From: Sorangium cellulosum So0157-2
Lineage (GTDB): Bacteria; Myxococcota_A; Polyangia; Polyangiales; Polyangiaceae
Direction: 5' to 3'
Length of the DNA stretch: 64,000 nucleotides
Assembly: GCF_000418325.1 (NCBI RefSeq)
Contig: NC_021658.1
Span: 12,256,501-12,320,500 of the forward strand
The notes below the pieces were generated by a model, which was not told where the DNA came from, did no database searches, and was given only the letters and a program-made list of their open reading frames with translations. Made by a program: the position numbers and the translations under genes. Positions 40,260 through 48,774 of the stretch are shown piece after piece. How positions within the stretch are numbered: the stretch's first letter is position 1; each line of letters begins with the position of its first letter.

Positions 40260-41792
40260 TCAGGGCGGCGGCGGATAGCCCGGACCGACGCTCGTCTCCA
40301 CGAACGAGCGCGTCGTCAGCAGCGGCGTCTTCACCGTCTCGTCCTCATACAGCGGCCTCACCACGCACGTGTCCTCCCCGCACTCGCCGCCATCGACGAA
40401 CGCGACGTCCGCGACCAGCCAGTACCGGGTGCTCCCCTCGCGCGACGCGAACGTGACCGGAGCCTCCGGATCGTGGAACCCCGTCGGCCCGAGATCCGCC
40501 CCGAGGGCGCCGTTGCAGAAGATCTTCACCCGCGGGTGGACCGCATAACGCCGGCCGTGGCTCGAATAATAATGGACGCCGATCCGCATCCACTGCCCGA
40601 ACGGCGGGAAATCGACGTTGATGTTCTCGGGCGCGCAGAAATCGTCGCTGTTCGGGTCCGTCACGTCGGGATCGCACGTGATGTTGTCGATGTCGAGCCG
40701 CGGGTTGTGGCACCCCCGGCCGAGGGTGCGCCACGCCTCCCCGGCCCCGCGCGGCGCGTAATAACAGGTGTTGTTGATCTCCACCGGGTCGAGGAACCAG
40801 CTCACCGGCTCCGGCGGCGACGCGGTGTCGCTGAACCAGCGGATCTCCGGGCTCGAGTCCAGCGCCTCCACCGTGCAGTTGTTGTAGCCGCAGTCGCTCG
40901 CCGATCCGCCGACCCGCCACGGCTGCGTGTCGTTCGGCTGGTGCAGGTGCAGATCGAGATCCACCCCGTCGCCGCCGAGGTCGTGCTCCCACTCGAGCTC
41001 GACCCGCAGGCCGGGCGCGCCGACGTAGAGGGCATACTCGCAGGAGCCGGTCGTGCCGTCCGCGAGCCGCTTCGTGTAAACGACCTTGTACTCCCCCGAC
41101 TGGAGCGGTTTGTAGTCATCCGCCGGGTCGGCCCCGGACACGGCCGGACACGGCTCGATGCCCGCCGGGCAAACCACGGTCCAGGTCTCCGATCCGGGCT
41201 CGGCGTCCGCGCTGAACGTGCCTGTCCCCTCCTTCAGGTTCACGTCGGCGAACGGCGGCGCCTGCAGCGCGTGACAGCCCGCCGGGTTCTCGCTGAAGCA
41301 GCTCTCGGTCGCGTGACGGCCGCCGAGGCACGGCCCCCACACGCCGACCTCGTTGCACAGCTCGGTGCCCGGGAAGCACCCCTCCACCGCGCGGTACGAC
41401 GGATCGCCCATGAAGCACGCGTGCGCCTGCCCCGCGACGCAGGAGCACGTCTCGTCGACCTGACCGTCGCAGTCGTCGTCGAGGCCGAGGTGGCCGACGT
41501 CGCAGAGCTCCTCCGGCCCGCACTCCGTGCCGCACGGGTTCACGGCCCCATCGACGACCCCGGCGTCCTCGCCGGGGGAGAGCGCCCCGCCGAAGCCGAG
41601 CTCCGGAGGGGCGCCGCCGCCGCCGCTCCCGGCCGCGCCGCCGTCGCCGCCGCCGCCCGAGCCGGCGGCCGCGCCGCCCGCGCCGGGATCGGGGCGCGGG
41701 CCCGAGGCATGACAGCCGACCGCGACGAACGCACCCGAGGTCGCGGCCCCCAGAACAGCGAGGAGCGCAGAGGAGACGCCGAGATGACGCAT
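40260..41792 (-). CDS. Large Cys-rich surface lipoprotein (MopE-type metal-binding motif)
   Basis: A 510-residue protein. The signal peptide ends in VAVGC (Cys27) and a Gly/Ala/Ser linker follows. Residues about 85-165 are a Cys-rich module with LDDDCDGQVDETC, the Asp-rich motif found in MopE-like and other myxobacterial surface proteins and thought to bind calcium. The C-terminal 300 residues are a beta-sandwich-like domain with GDGVDLDLHLHQPN and many paired Cys. It is probably exported and adhesive or structural. The upstream neighbour ppdK is functionally unrelated. Confidence 0.75.
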   Translation of the reverse strand: MRHLGVSSALLAVLGAATSGAFVAVGCHASGPRPDPGAGGAAAGSGGGGDGGAAGSGGGGAPPELGFGGALSPGEDAGVVDGAVNPCGTECGPEELCDVGHLGLDDDCDGQVDETCSCVAGQAHACFMGDPSYRAVEGCFPGTELCNEVGVWGPCLGGRHATESCFSENPAGCHALQAPPFADVNLKEGTGTFSADAEPGSETWTVVCPAGIEPCPAVSGADPADDYKPLQSGEYKVVYTKRLADGTTGSCEYALYVGAPGLRVELEWEHDLGGDGVDLDLHLHQPNDTQPWRVGGSASDCGYNNCTVEALDSSPEIRWFSDTASPPEPVSWFLDPVEINNTCYYAPRGAGEAWRTLGRGCHNPRLDIDNITCDPDVTDPNSDDFCAPENINVDFPPFGQWMRIGVHYYSSHGRRYAVHPRVKIFCNGALGADLGPTGFHDPEAPVTFASREGSTRYWLVADVAFVDGGECGEDTCVVRPLYEDETVKTPLLTTRSFVETSVGPGYPPPP

Positions 41793-41989
41793 GAGACCTC
41801 CAGTCGCCAGCGCGCGGTGGAGCAGCTTGGGCGGGCAGGCGCGCCAAGCCAGACACCGGCGATGAACGGCGAGGCTCCTGTCTTAGCAGACTCGGCGCGA
41901 CTCCAAAGCTCGCTCGCGCGCGCGCAAAGCACGCTCGTGAGAACGGATGTCGCGCCGCCCAGCCAGCGTATGTCCTGGAGCGGTGATGG

Positions 41990-44752
41990 TCAGTCCGTCG
42001 CGCGCGGACCCCTCGCGGACTCGGCCGCGAGCGCCGCCTGCGCGGCCGCGAGGCGGGCCACGGGGACGCGGAACGGAGAGCAGGACACGTAATCGAGCCC
42101 GGCCCGCTCGAAGAACGCGATCGAGCTCGGATCGCCGCCGTGCTCGCCGCAGACGCCGAGCTTCAGCCCGGGCCGCGCCGCGCGCCCCCGATCCCGCCCG
42201 ATCTCCACGAGCTCCCCGACGCCGGCCGCGTCCAGCGACTGGAACGGATCCTTCGCGAAGATGCCGGCCTCGACGTACGCGCCGAGGAACCGCCCCGCGT
42301 CGTCGCGCGAGATGCCGAGCGCCGTCTGCGTGAGATCGTTCGTGCCGAAGCTGAAGAACTCCGCCTCCTCCGCGAGCTCGCCGGCCACGAGCGCGGCGCG
42401 CGGGAGCTCGATCATCGTCCCGAACCGGACGTCGACCCTCCGCCCCTTCTCGGCGAACACCTTCTCGGCGACCCCCTCGACGAGCGCGCGCGTGATGGCG
42501 AGCTCGCGCCGGGTCATGCTGAGCGGGATCATGATCTCGGGCTCGACCTCGATGCCCGCCGCCGCGACCTCGCACGCCGCCTCGACGATGGCGCGCGCCT
42601 GCATCTCGTAGATCTCCGGCGACGTGATCGCCAGCCGGCAGCCGCGGTGGCCGAGCATCGGGTTGTACTCGACGAGCTCCTCGTTCTTGCGCGAGAGGTC
42701 CTGCGCGGGGACGCCCATCGCCTTCGAGAGCTGGTGGAGCTGCGCCTCGTCCTGCGGCAAGAACTCGTGCAGCGGCGGATCGAGCAGGCGAATCGTCACG
42801 GGCAAGCCGGCCATCTCGCGGAAGACGCCCACGAAATCGCCGCGCTGGAACGGCAAGAGCTTCGCGAGGGCGCGCCGCCGCCCCGCCTCGCCATCCGCGA
42901 GGATCATCTCGCGCATCGCCTGGATCCGCTCCTCGTCGAAGAACATGTGCTCGGTGCGGCAGAGCCCGATGCCCTCGGCGCCGAAGTTGCGCGCCGTCCT
43001 CGCGTCGTGGGGCGTGTCGGCGTTCGACCGCACGCGCAGGCGCCGGACCGCGTCGGCCCAGACCATGAGCTCCTCGAACTCGCCGCTCAGCGCCGCCGGG
43101 ACGGTCGGCACCGCCCCGAGGTAGACCGTGCCGGTGCCGCCGTCGAGCGTGATCAGGTCGCCGGCCTTCACCGTGATCGTGTCGGTCGGGTGCCCGTGAT
43201 CGTCGTAGAGCGTCACCGCCATCTGGCCCTGGCTCACGCTGATCGCCGAGCAGCCGGCGACGCAGCTCTTGCCCATCCCCCGCGCCACCACGGCCGCGTG
43301 GCTCGTCATGCCGCCGCGGGCCGTCAGGATGCCGCGCGCCGCCTTCATGCCGTGGATGTCCTCCGGCGACGTCTCGGACCGCACCAGGATCACCGCCTTG
43401 CCCTGGCCGGCGCGCCGCTCCGCCTCGTCCGCGCTGAACACCACCTGCCCCGTCGCCGCCCCCGGGCTCGCCGGCAGGCCGCGCGCGAGCAGCTTCTTCG
43501 GCGCGCTCGGGTCGATGCTCGGGTGGAGCAGCTGATCGATCGAGCCCGGGTCCACCCGCAAGATCGCCTCGCGCTGGCTGATCAGGCCCTCTTTGGCCAT
43601 CTCGACCGCGATGCGCACGGCCGCCCGGCCCGTGCGCTTGCCGGTGCGGCACTGGAGCAGAAAGAGCTTCTTCTGCTGGATCGTGAACTCCAGGTCCTGC
43701 ATGTCGCGGAAGTGCCGCTCGAGCGTGGCCTGCACCTCGACGAGCTCCGCGTACACGTCGGGCATCTGCGCCTCGAGCGAGCGCGCGTCGTCGACGCCGC
43801 CGCCCGTGCCGGACCTCGACAGCGGGTGCGGCGTGCGCACGCCCGCCACCACGTCCTCGCCCTGCGCGTTGGGGAGCCACTCGCCATAAAAGCGCCGCTC
43901 GCCGGTCGACGGATCGCGCGTGAACGCGACGCCCGTGCCCGAGTCGTCGCCCAGGTTGCCGAACACCATCGCCTGGACGTTGCAGGCCGTCCCCCACGCC
44001 TCCGGGATGTCGTGCATCTTCCGGTACACCTGGGCCCGGTGGTTCTTCCAGCTGTCGAACACGGCGCGGATCGCGCCCCAGAGCTGCACGTACGGGTCGT
44101 CGGGGAACGGCCGCCCCGTGGCCCCGAGGACGATGTCCTTCTGCCGCTGGATCAGCGCCGCGAGCGACTCCGGATCGAGCAGCGAATCAGGCACCTTGCG
44201 CTCGAGCTCGGCGGCGTTCAGGCGCGTGGCGTCCACGCCGAGCCGCGCCGCGGCCTGCTTGCGCGCGCGGCCGAGCGCCTCCTCGAAGCGGTCGCGGGGC
44301 ACGCCGAGCACGATATCGGCATACGTCAGGATGAAACGCCGATAGGCGTCCAGCGCGAATCGCTCGCTGCCCGTGCGCTCCGCGAGCCCCCGGGCGATCT
44401 CGTCGTTCAGGCCGAGGTTCAGGATGGTATCCATCATTCCCGGCATCGACGCGCGCGCGCCCGAGCGGACGGACACGAGCAGCGGCGCCTCGGCGCTCCC
44501 GAACCTCGCGTCGAGCAGCGACTCCAGCCGGCCGATCGCCGCCCTGATCTCGTCCTCGACGCCGGCGGGGAGCGCCCTGCCCGCGGCATAGTACGCGTTG
44601 CAGACCTCGGTGGTGACCGTGAAGCCCGGCGGCACCGGGATGCCGAGGCGCGTCATCTCGGCGAGCCCCGCGCCCTTGCCGCCGAGCAGCTCCTTCTGCT
44701 GTGCGTCCCCGTCCGCCTGCCCCCCGCCGAAGAAGTATATCGATCTCTCCAT
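41990..44752 (-). CDS. ppdK: Pyruvate, phosphate dikinase
   Basis: A 920-residue enzyme of the usual length. N-terminal ATP-grasp domain (GGKGAGLAEMTRLGIPVPPGF at the start; SVRSGARASMPGMMDTILN), central swivelling domain with the phospho-histidine in GGMTSHAAVVARGMGK (His485), and C-terminal PEP/pyruvate barrel with GTNDLTQTALGISRDD and the catalytic Cys in YVSCSPFRVP (Cys891). It interconverts pyruvate + ATP + Pi with PEP + AMP + PPi, serving gluconeogenesis from amino acids or lipids. No dedicated regulatory protein gene is adjacent. It is divergent from the FKBP lipoprotein with 147 bp between starts. Confidence 0.97.
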   Translation of the reverse strand: MERSIYFFGGGQADGDAQQKELLGGKGAGLAEMTRLGIPVPPGFTVTTEVCNAYYAAGRALPAGVEDEIRAAIGRLESLLDARFGSAEAPLLVSVRSGARASMPGMMDTILNLGLNDEIARGLAERTGSERFALDAYRRFILTYADIVLGVPRDRFEEALGRARKQAAARLGVDATRLNAAELERKVPDSLLDPESLAALIQRQKDIVLGATGRPFPDDPYVQLWGAIRAVFDSWKNHRAQVYRKMHDIPEAWGTACNVQAMVFGNLGDDSGTGVAFTRDPSTGERRFYGEWLPNAQGEDVVAGVRTPHPLSRSGTGGGVDDARSLEAQMPDVYAELVEVQATLERHFRDMQDLEFTIQQKKLFLLQCRTGKRTGRAAVRIAVEMAKEGLISQREAILRVDPGSIDQLLHPSIDPSAPKKLLARGLPASPGAATGQVVFSADEAERRAGQGKAVILVRSETSPEDIHGMKAARGILTARGGMTSHAAVVARGMGKSCVAGCSAISVSQGQMAVTLYDDHGHPTDTITVKAGDLITLDGGTGTVYLGAVPTVPAALSGEFEELMVWADAVRRLRVRSNADTPHDARTARNFGAEGIGLCRTEHMFFDEERIQAMREMILADGEAGRRRALAKLLPFQRGDFVGVFREMAGLPVTIRLLDPPLHEFLPQDEAQLHQLSKAMGVPAQDLSRKNEELVEYNPMLGHRGCRLAITSPEIYEMQARAIVEAACEVAAAGIEVEPEIMIPLSMTRRELAITRALVEGVAEKVFAEKGRRVDVRFGTMIELPRAALVAGELAEEAEFFSFGTNDLTQTALGISRDDAGRFLGAYVEAGIFAKDPFQSLDAAGVGELVEIGRDRGRAARPGLKLGVCGEHGGDPSSIAFFERAGLDYVSCSPFRVPVARLAAAQAALAAESARGPRATD

Positions 44753-44899
44753 GGCCGGGGCACGCTAGATCGTCCGCGCAGTCGGGTCGAGATCCCTCGA
44801 ACGCCGCGCGCGGACGGCCGGCGGCGGCGATGGGTCCGCAACCGACGGAATCGCGCCGCGCACCTCACAAAAATACCGGCTCTCGACGGCGGACGAGCT

Positions 44900-45850
44900 A
44901 TGAAGCGGCGCATGAAGCGCGGATACCTCGTCCTTGTTGCGATGCTTGCCGTCCCTCTCGCCGCCTGCGATCAGAAGCCGGCCCCGCAGGCGGCCGCCGA
45001 CGCCCCAGCGGCCGCGTCTGCCACGCCGGCCGCGACGCCCACGCCCGCGGCCGAGCCCACCGCGGCGCAGCCGTCTGCGCCAGAGCCCGCCGGCCTGCCT
45101 GCGCCCCCGGACGTCGCCGCGCCGCCCGCGGACGCGCAGAAGACGGCCTCGGGCCTCGCGTTCAAGGTGCTGACGCCGGGCAAGGACAAGGAGCATCCCG
45201 GCCCCGACGACAAGGTGAAGGTCCACTACACGGGGTGGACCACCGACGGAAAGATGTTCGACAGCTCCGTCCTCCGCGGCGAGCCGGCGAGCTTCGGTGT
45301 GGGCGGCGTGATCAAAGGGTGGACGGAGGCGCTCCAGCTCATGAGCAAGGGCGAGAAGCGCCGCCTCTGGATCCCGGGCAACCTCGCCTACGGCGACCGG
45401 CCGATGCAGCCGGGCGCCCCGGCCGGAATGCTCGTCTTCGACGTCGAGCTGCTCGATTTCGCGCCCGCGCCGAAGCCCCCGCCCGTGCCGAAGGACGTGA
45501 AGGCGCCGCCCAAGGCCGCGAAGAAGACCCCCTCCGGGCTCGCCTACGAGGTCCTGCAGAAGGGCACGGGCACCGAGCACCCGAAGCCGACGAGCCGCGT
45601 CACCGTGCACTACACGGGGTGGACCACGGACGGGAAGATGTTTGACAGCTCCATCGTCCGCGAGGAGCCGATCACCTTCCCGCTGGGCGGCGTGATCAAG
45701 GGGTGGACCGAGGGCGTACAGCTGATGGTGAAAGGCGAGAAGGCGCGCTTCTGGATCCCGGCCGAGCTCGCGTACGGCGAAAAGCCGACGCGCCCCGGCG
45801 CGCCCGCCGGCATGCTCGTGTTCGACATCGAGCTCCTCGACTTTCGCTGA
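44900..45850 (+). CDS. Lipoprotein with two FKBP-type peptidyl-prolyl isomerase domains
   Basis: A 316-residue protein. Lipobox LAAC (Cys23), then an Ala/Pro/Thr linker of about 55 residues, then two FKBP domains (about 80-190 and 205-316). Both carry VHYTGWTTDGKMFDSS, GGVIKGWTE, RFWIP/RLWIP and AYGE/AYGD motifs, including the Tyr, Asp, Trp and Ile of the active pocket. The copies are very similar to each other, so an internal duplication is likely. It should act on protein folding in the periplasm or at the outer membrane. A hairpin directly follows the stop. Confidence 0.93.
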   Translation: MKRRMKRGYLVLVAMLAVPLAACDQKPAPQAAADAPAAASATPAATPTPAAEPTAAQPSAPEPAGLPAPPDVAAPPADAQKTASGLAFKVLTPGKDKEHPGPDDKVKVHYTGWTTDGKMFDSSVLRGEPASFGVGGVIKGWTEALQLMSKGEKRRLWIPGNLAYGDRPMQPGAPAGMLVFDVELLDFAPAPKPPPVPKDVKAPPKAAKKTPSGLAYEVLQKGTGTEHPKPTSRVTVHYTGWTTDGKMFDSSIVREEPITFPLGGVIKGWTEGVQLMVKGEKARFWIPAELAYGEKPTRPGAPAGMLVFDIELLDFR

Positions 45851-45853
45851 GCC

Positions 45854-45881
45854 GTCGGCCGGCGCTTTACATCCGGCCGAC
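45854..45881. terminator. Hairpin after the FKBP gene
   Basis: GTCGGCCGG (45854-45862) and CCGGCCGAC (45873-45881) are perfect inverted repeats around a 10-nt loop, beginning four bases after the TGA at 45848-45850. There is no U-run, but the position and perfect stem suggest transcription termination or 3'-end protection. Confidence 0.6.
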
Positions 45882-45916
45882 CGCCTGGCTACATGGAGAG
45901 CTGCGAGCGGCCAGGC

Positions 45917-47146
45917 ATGCTGACATCCATTCGACTCAAGAACTTCAAGAGCTTCGCCGATCAAACGGTGGAGCTGTCCCCCTTCACGCTGCTGCTCGGG
46001 GCCAACGGCTCCGGCAAGAGCAATTTCCTCGACGCCCTGCGCTTCTTGCAGGGCGTCGGGCTGGATCTCCCCCTGTGCGACATCTTCCGCGGCCGCGTCG
46101 ACGGCAGGCGCGAGATCTGGCCGGGCCTGCGCGGCGGCACGCAGGGGGCCACGCACAAGGGCGCCAAATCGTTCACCATCGAGAGCCGGTGGGCGATAGG
46201 GAAGGAGGAGCTCACACACAAGATCACGTGTCAGGTCGAGCCCGACGTGATCGTCGAGCACGAGTCGCTCAAGGCGAAGTCGGCCGGCGGGCCGCTCTTC
46301 GATACGCCCGCGTCGGCGCTGAAGGGCCTGGAGGGGTTCGCCGCGGCGGGCGCGCTGATGTCGGCGTCGAAGAAGGGCCGCTCGATGAGGATCGCGTCGA
46401 TGGATCGCAACCCCGCGCGGCGCAGCCTGCTCGGCCAGATCGAGCACCACCGCGGGCGCGGCGACGACGTGAGCCTCTCGGACGTCATCGCGCTCTGCAA
46501 CGCGCTCCAGGTCGCGATGCGGGGCACGCTGTCGGTCGACATCGACCCTTCGCGCATGCGGGGCTACGTGCCGCACGAGATCGAGAACCTCGGCGCCGGC
46601 GGGCAGAACCTCTCCGCCGTGCTCCGCTGGCTCTGTCAGGAGGCCGATCACAAGGCCGACGTGCTCGGCTGGGTGCGCTCGATCTTCGCGCCCGAGATCC
46701 TCGACATCGAGTTTGCGGAGACGGGCCTCGGCGACGTGATGATGGTGCTCGTCGAGAAGGGCGGCGCCCGCGTCCCGGCGCCGAGCCTCCCGGACGGCGC
46801 GCTGCGCGTGCTCGGCAAGATCGCCGGCGTGCTCACCGCGCCGGAGGGCTCGCTGCTCCTCGTGGAGGACCCCGACGCCGGCATGCACCCCGAGCGCGCG
46901 AGCGTGCTCGCGCAGCTCCTGGAGGGCGCGGCGCGGCCCTCCGTCTGTCAGATCGTGGCGACGACCCACTCGCCCGCGCTGCTCCGGGGCGTCTCGAAGC
47001 AGGCCCTCAGCCGCGCGATCGCGTTCGAGCGCGACCCCGAGACGGGCGCCACGACGGCGCGCCGGCTCGCCGATCTGCCGCGTTTCGAGGAGATGGCAGA
47101 GCGCGATCCGGGAGAGCTGCTGTCCTCGAAGGCGCTCGCGGGGTAG
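45917..47146 (+). CDS. RecF/OLD-like AAA ATPase (AAA_21)
   Basis: From ATG 45917 (MLTSIRLKNFKSFADQTVEL) the product is 409 residues; ATG 45893 would add eight. It has Walker A GANGSGKSN, a signature-like region LGAGGQNLSAVLRW, a Walker B LLLVEDPDAGMHPE (Asp where many relatives have DEPE), and the switch His in ATTHSPALL. It is an ABC/SMC-type head with a short insert and no TOPRIM nuclease domain, so it is not a complete OLD nuclease. Relatives act in DNA repair or phage defence, or are unknown. No partner nuclease gene is adjacent. It is the only member of its unit. Confidence 0.85.
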   Translation: MLTSIRLKNFKSFADQTVELSPFTLLLGANGSGKSNFLDALRFLQGVGLDLPLCDIFRGRVDGRREIWPGLRGGTQGATHKGAKSFTIESRWAIGKEELTHKITCQVEPDVIVEHESLKAKSAGGPLFDTPASALKGLEGFAAAGALMSASKKGRSMRIASMDRNPARRSLLGQIEHHRGRGDDVSLSDVIALCNALQVAMRGTLSVDIDPSRMRGYVPHEIENLGAGGQNLSAVLRWLCQEADHKADVLGWVRSIFAPEILDIEFAETGLGDVMMVLVEKGGARVPAPSLPDGALRVLGKIAGVLTAPEGSLLLVEDPDAGMHPERASVLAQLLEGAARPSVCQIVATTHSPALLRGVSKQALSRAIAFERDPETGATTARRLADLPRFEEMAERDPGELLSSKALAG

Positions 47147-47322
47147 CGCGCCGGACAGCGCGGTACAGCGCTGCCATTGAGTTGCAGTGCCGCCATTTCG
47201 CGAGGCGCGGAATATCTGCCCTTCTCGCGAAATGCATTGTGAACGACCACAGAGACCTCTAGGCTACCGGCGCGTTCATGGCGCGGCGACCGCCGCGCCA
47301 ATCCAGCGCAATGAGGTCTTCC

Positions 47323-47925
47323 ATGCTTCTCCAGAAAACTACACTTCGACTGGCCCTCTGTCTCGCCGTCGGCCTATCGGCGGCCGCCTGCTCGGACGAC
47401 GACCCCGGCGGCGAGGGCGGCGGCACGACCAGCTCGACCAGCGGCGCCACCACGGGCTCGGGCGGCGGCACCACCAGCAGCGCCACCACGGGCTCGGGCG
47501 GCGGAAACGAGGGCGGCTCCACCGGCGAGGGCGGCGCCAACGAGGGCGGCTCCACCGGCGAGGGCGGCTCCACCCCGACCGATCCGGCGTGCGGCGCGGA
47601 CACCGCGACCTTCGCCGACGTGAAGGCGATCCTGACCGCGAGCTGCGTGGGGTGCCACGGCAACAGCGACCACCTGCCCGGCGAGCTCGATCTCCGCGCG
47701 AACGCGGCCCACGACGGGCTCGTCACCGCGGACAGCACGACCTGCGCCGATCGGGTGCTCGTCGTGCCGGGCATGCCGAGCCAGAGCTACCTCATCAACA
47801 AGCTGCGCAACGTCGACCTGTGCGACGGCGGCAAGCGCATGCCCCCGACGCCGAACCCGGCCCTGTCCGAGGCCAACATCAAGAAGATCAACGACTGGAT
47901 CTGCGCGGGCGCTCCCAGCGACTGA
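47323..47925 (+). CDS. Cytochrome-c-like lipoprotein
   Basis: About 200 residues from ATG 47323 (ATG 47311 or 47278 are alternatives; a GAGG lies before 47323). The lipobox SAAAC is followed by a 70-residue Gly/Ser/Thr linker with repeated GSTGEGG, encoded by imperfect DNA repeats. The folded part starts DPACGADTATFADVKAIL and contains one haem-binding CVGCH; a distal Met is likely in PGMPSQSY or KRMPPTP. The layout matches the small c-type 'planctomycete/myxobacterial' cytochrome module. An electron-transfer role at the cell surface is inferred. Confidence 0.8.
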   Translation: MLLQKTTLRLALCLAVGLSAAACSDDDPGGEGGGTTSSTSGATTGSGGGTTSSATTGSGGGNEGGSTGEGGANEGGSTGEGGSTPTDPACGADTATFADVKAILTASCVGCHGNSDHLPGELDLRANAAHDGLVTADSTTCADRVLVVPGMPSQSYLINKLRNVDLCDGGKRMPPTPNPALSEANIKKINDWICAGAPSD

Positions 47926-47940
47926 GCGCCGCCGCCGGTC

Positions 47941-48600
47941 TCAGTACACCTTGCAGCGCGCGCCGCCGGCGGCGCGCGCGTAGGGGACCTTCGCGCTCCG
48001 CCCCTTCACGTAGATCGCCCCGCCCTTGGCGGGCCTCGGGATCACGGCGCCGGTCGCGAGCGGCCGCCCCGGCGGCAGCTCCTCGACCTCGATGATGACG
48101 TCGTTCCCTTCCTGATCGACCGCCGAGATCGACGGGCGCCGGAGCTCCTCGTCGGCGGGGCCGCCCGGGCAGGGTACCCCGCGCGCGCTCAGGGCGACGG
48201 CGAGCGTGTCGGCGCTGGTCTCCGGGGCGCCGGCCGCCCACTGGAACCGCGGATCGCGCGCCTCCCCCACCTCCACGGCCAGGCAGCTGCACCGCTCGGC
48301 GCGCGACGCGGCGCGCGCGAGCGCGAGGTCGTGCCGCACGCCGACCCACGACGAGGGAGCCCGCTCCTCGGGCGTGGACGGGGCGCCGTCGAAGTCGTCG
48401 GGCGTCCCGACCGCCCGGCGCGGCGCCTTCTGCGCGGCGTCCGGCTCGGCCGGCTTGGAGGGGTCGACGGTGCCGCCCTCCCAGAACGCCGCGGCGCCCG
48501 CGTGCTGGCTGCCGCCGCAGGCGGCGAGGACGGCTCCGGAGAGGACGGCTCCGGAGAGGAGCGCAGCGAACCGTGCGATCTGGGCGGCCGAGGGGCGCAT
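47941..48600 (-). CDS. Hypothetical lipoprotein
   Basis: A 219-residue protein from ATG 48600. The signal peptide ends LAAC (Cys28) and the following linker is Ala/Pro-rich. The rest has a Cys pair motif (ERCSCLAVEVGEA), an acidic strand region (EGNDVIIEVEELPPG) and a basic C-terminus ending CKVY. No family is recognised. It converges with the cytochrome-like gene with 15 bp between stops. Confidence 0.7.
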   Translation of the reverse strand: MRPSAAQIARFAALLSGAVLSGAVLAACGGSQHAGAAAFWEGGTVDPSKPAEPDAAQKAPRRAVGTPDDFDGAPSTPEERAPSSWVGVRHDLALARAASRAERCSCLAVEVGEARDPRFQWAAGAPETSADTLAVALSARGVPCPGGPADEELRRPSISAVDQEGNDVIIEVEELPPGRPLATGAVIPRPAKGGAIYVKGRSAKVPYARAAGGARCKVY

Positions 48601-48734
48601 GGCGGTGCGATCTTCGCACCGGCGCCGCCGGCGGCCAAGGTTTGTGCGGAGATGAAGGGAGGCGCTACGCGGAACGCGCGGAGAGGTGATGAGGCGCGCA
48701 GCGGCGCGCGGAGACGCTGAAGGTGCGGAGACGC

Positions 48735-48766
48735 GCGCGGCGCGCCGGGTGCCCGGTGCGCCGCGC
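48735..48766. terminator. Hairpin behind the solute-binding protein gene
   Basis: GCGCGGCGC (48735-48743) pairs with GCGCCGCGC (48758-48766), and inside it CCGGG pairs with CCCGG around a two-base loop, giving a nearly complete 14-bp stem. It lies 9 bases past the stop of the minus-strand gene ending at 48775. There is no U-tract. Confidence 0.65.
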
Positions 48767-48774
48767 AGCGACCT

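Noticed and set aside
42140..44899. Long plus-strand open frame opposite ppdK
   Set aside because: Arg/His/Leu-rich shadow; ppdK motifs on the other strand are decisive.
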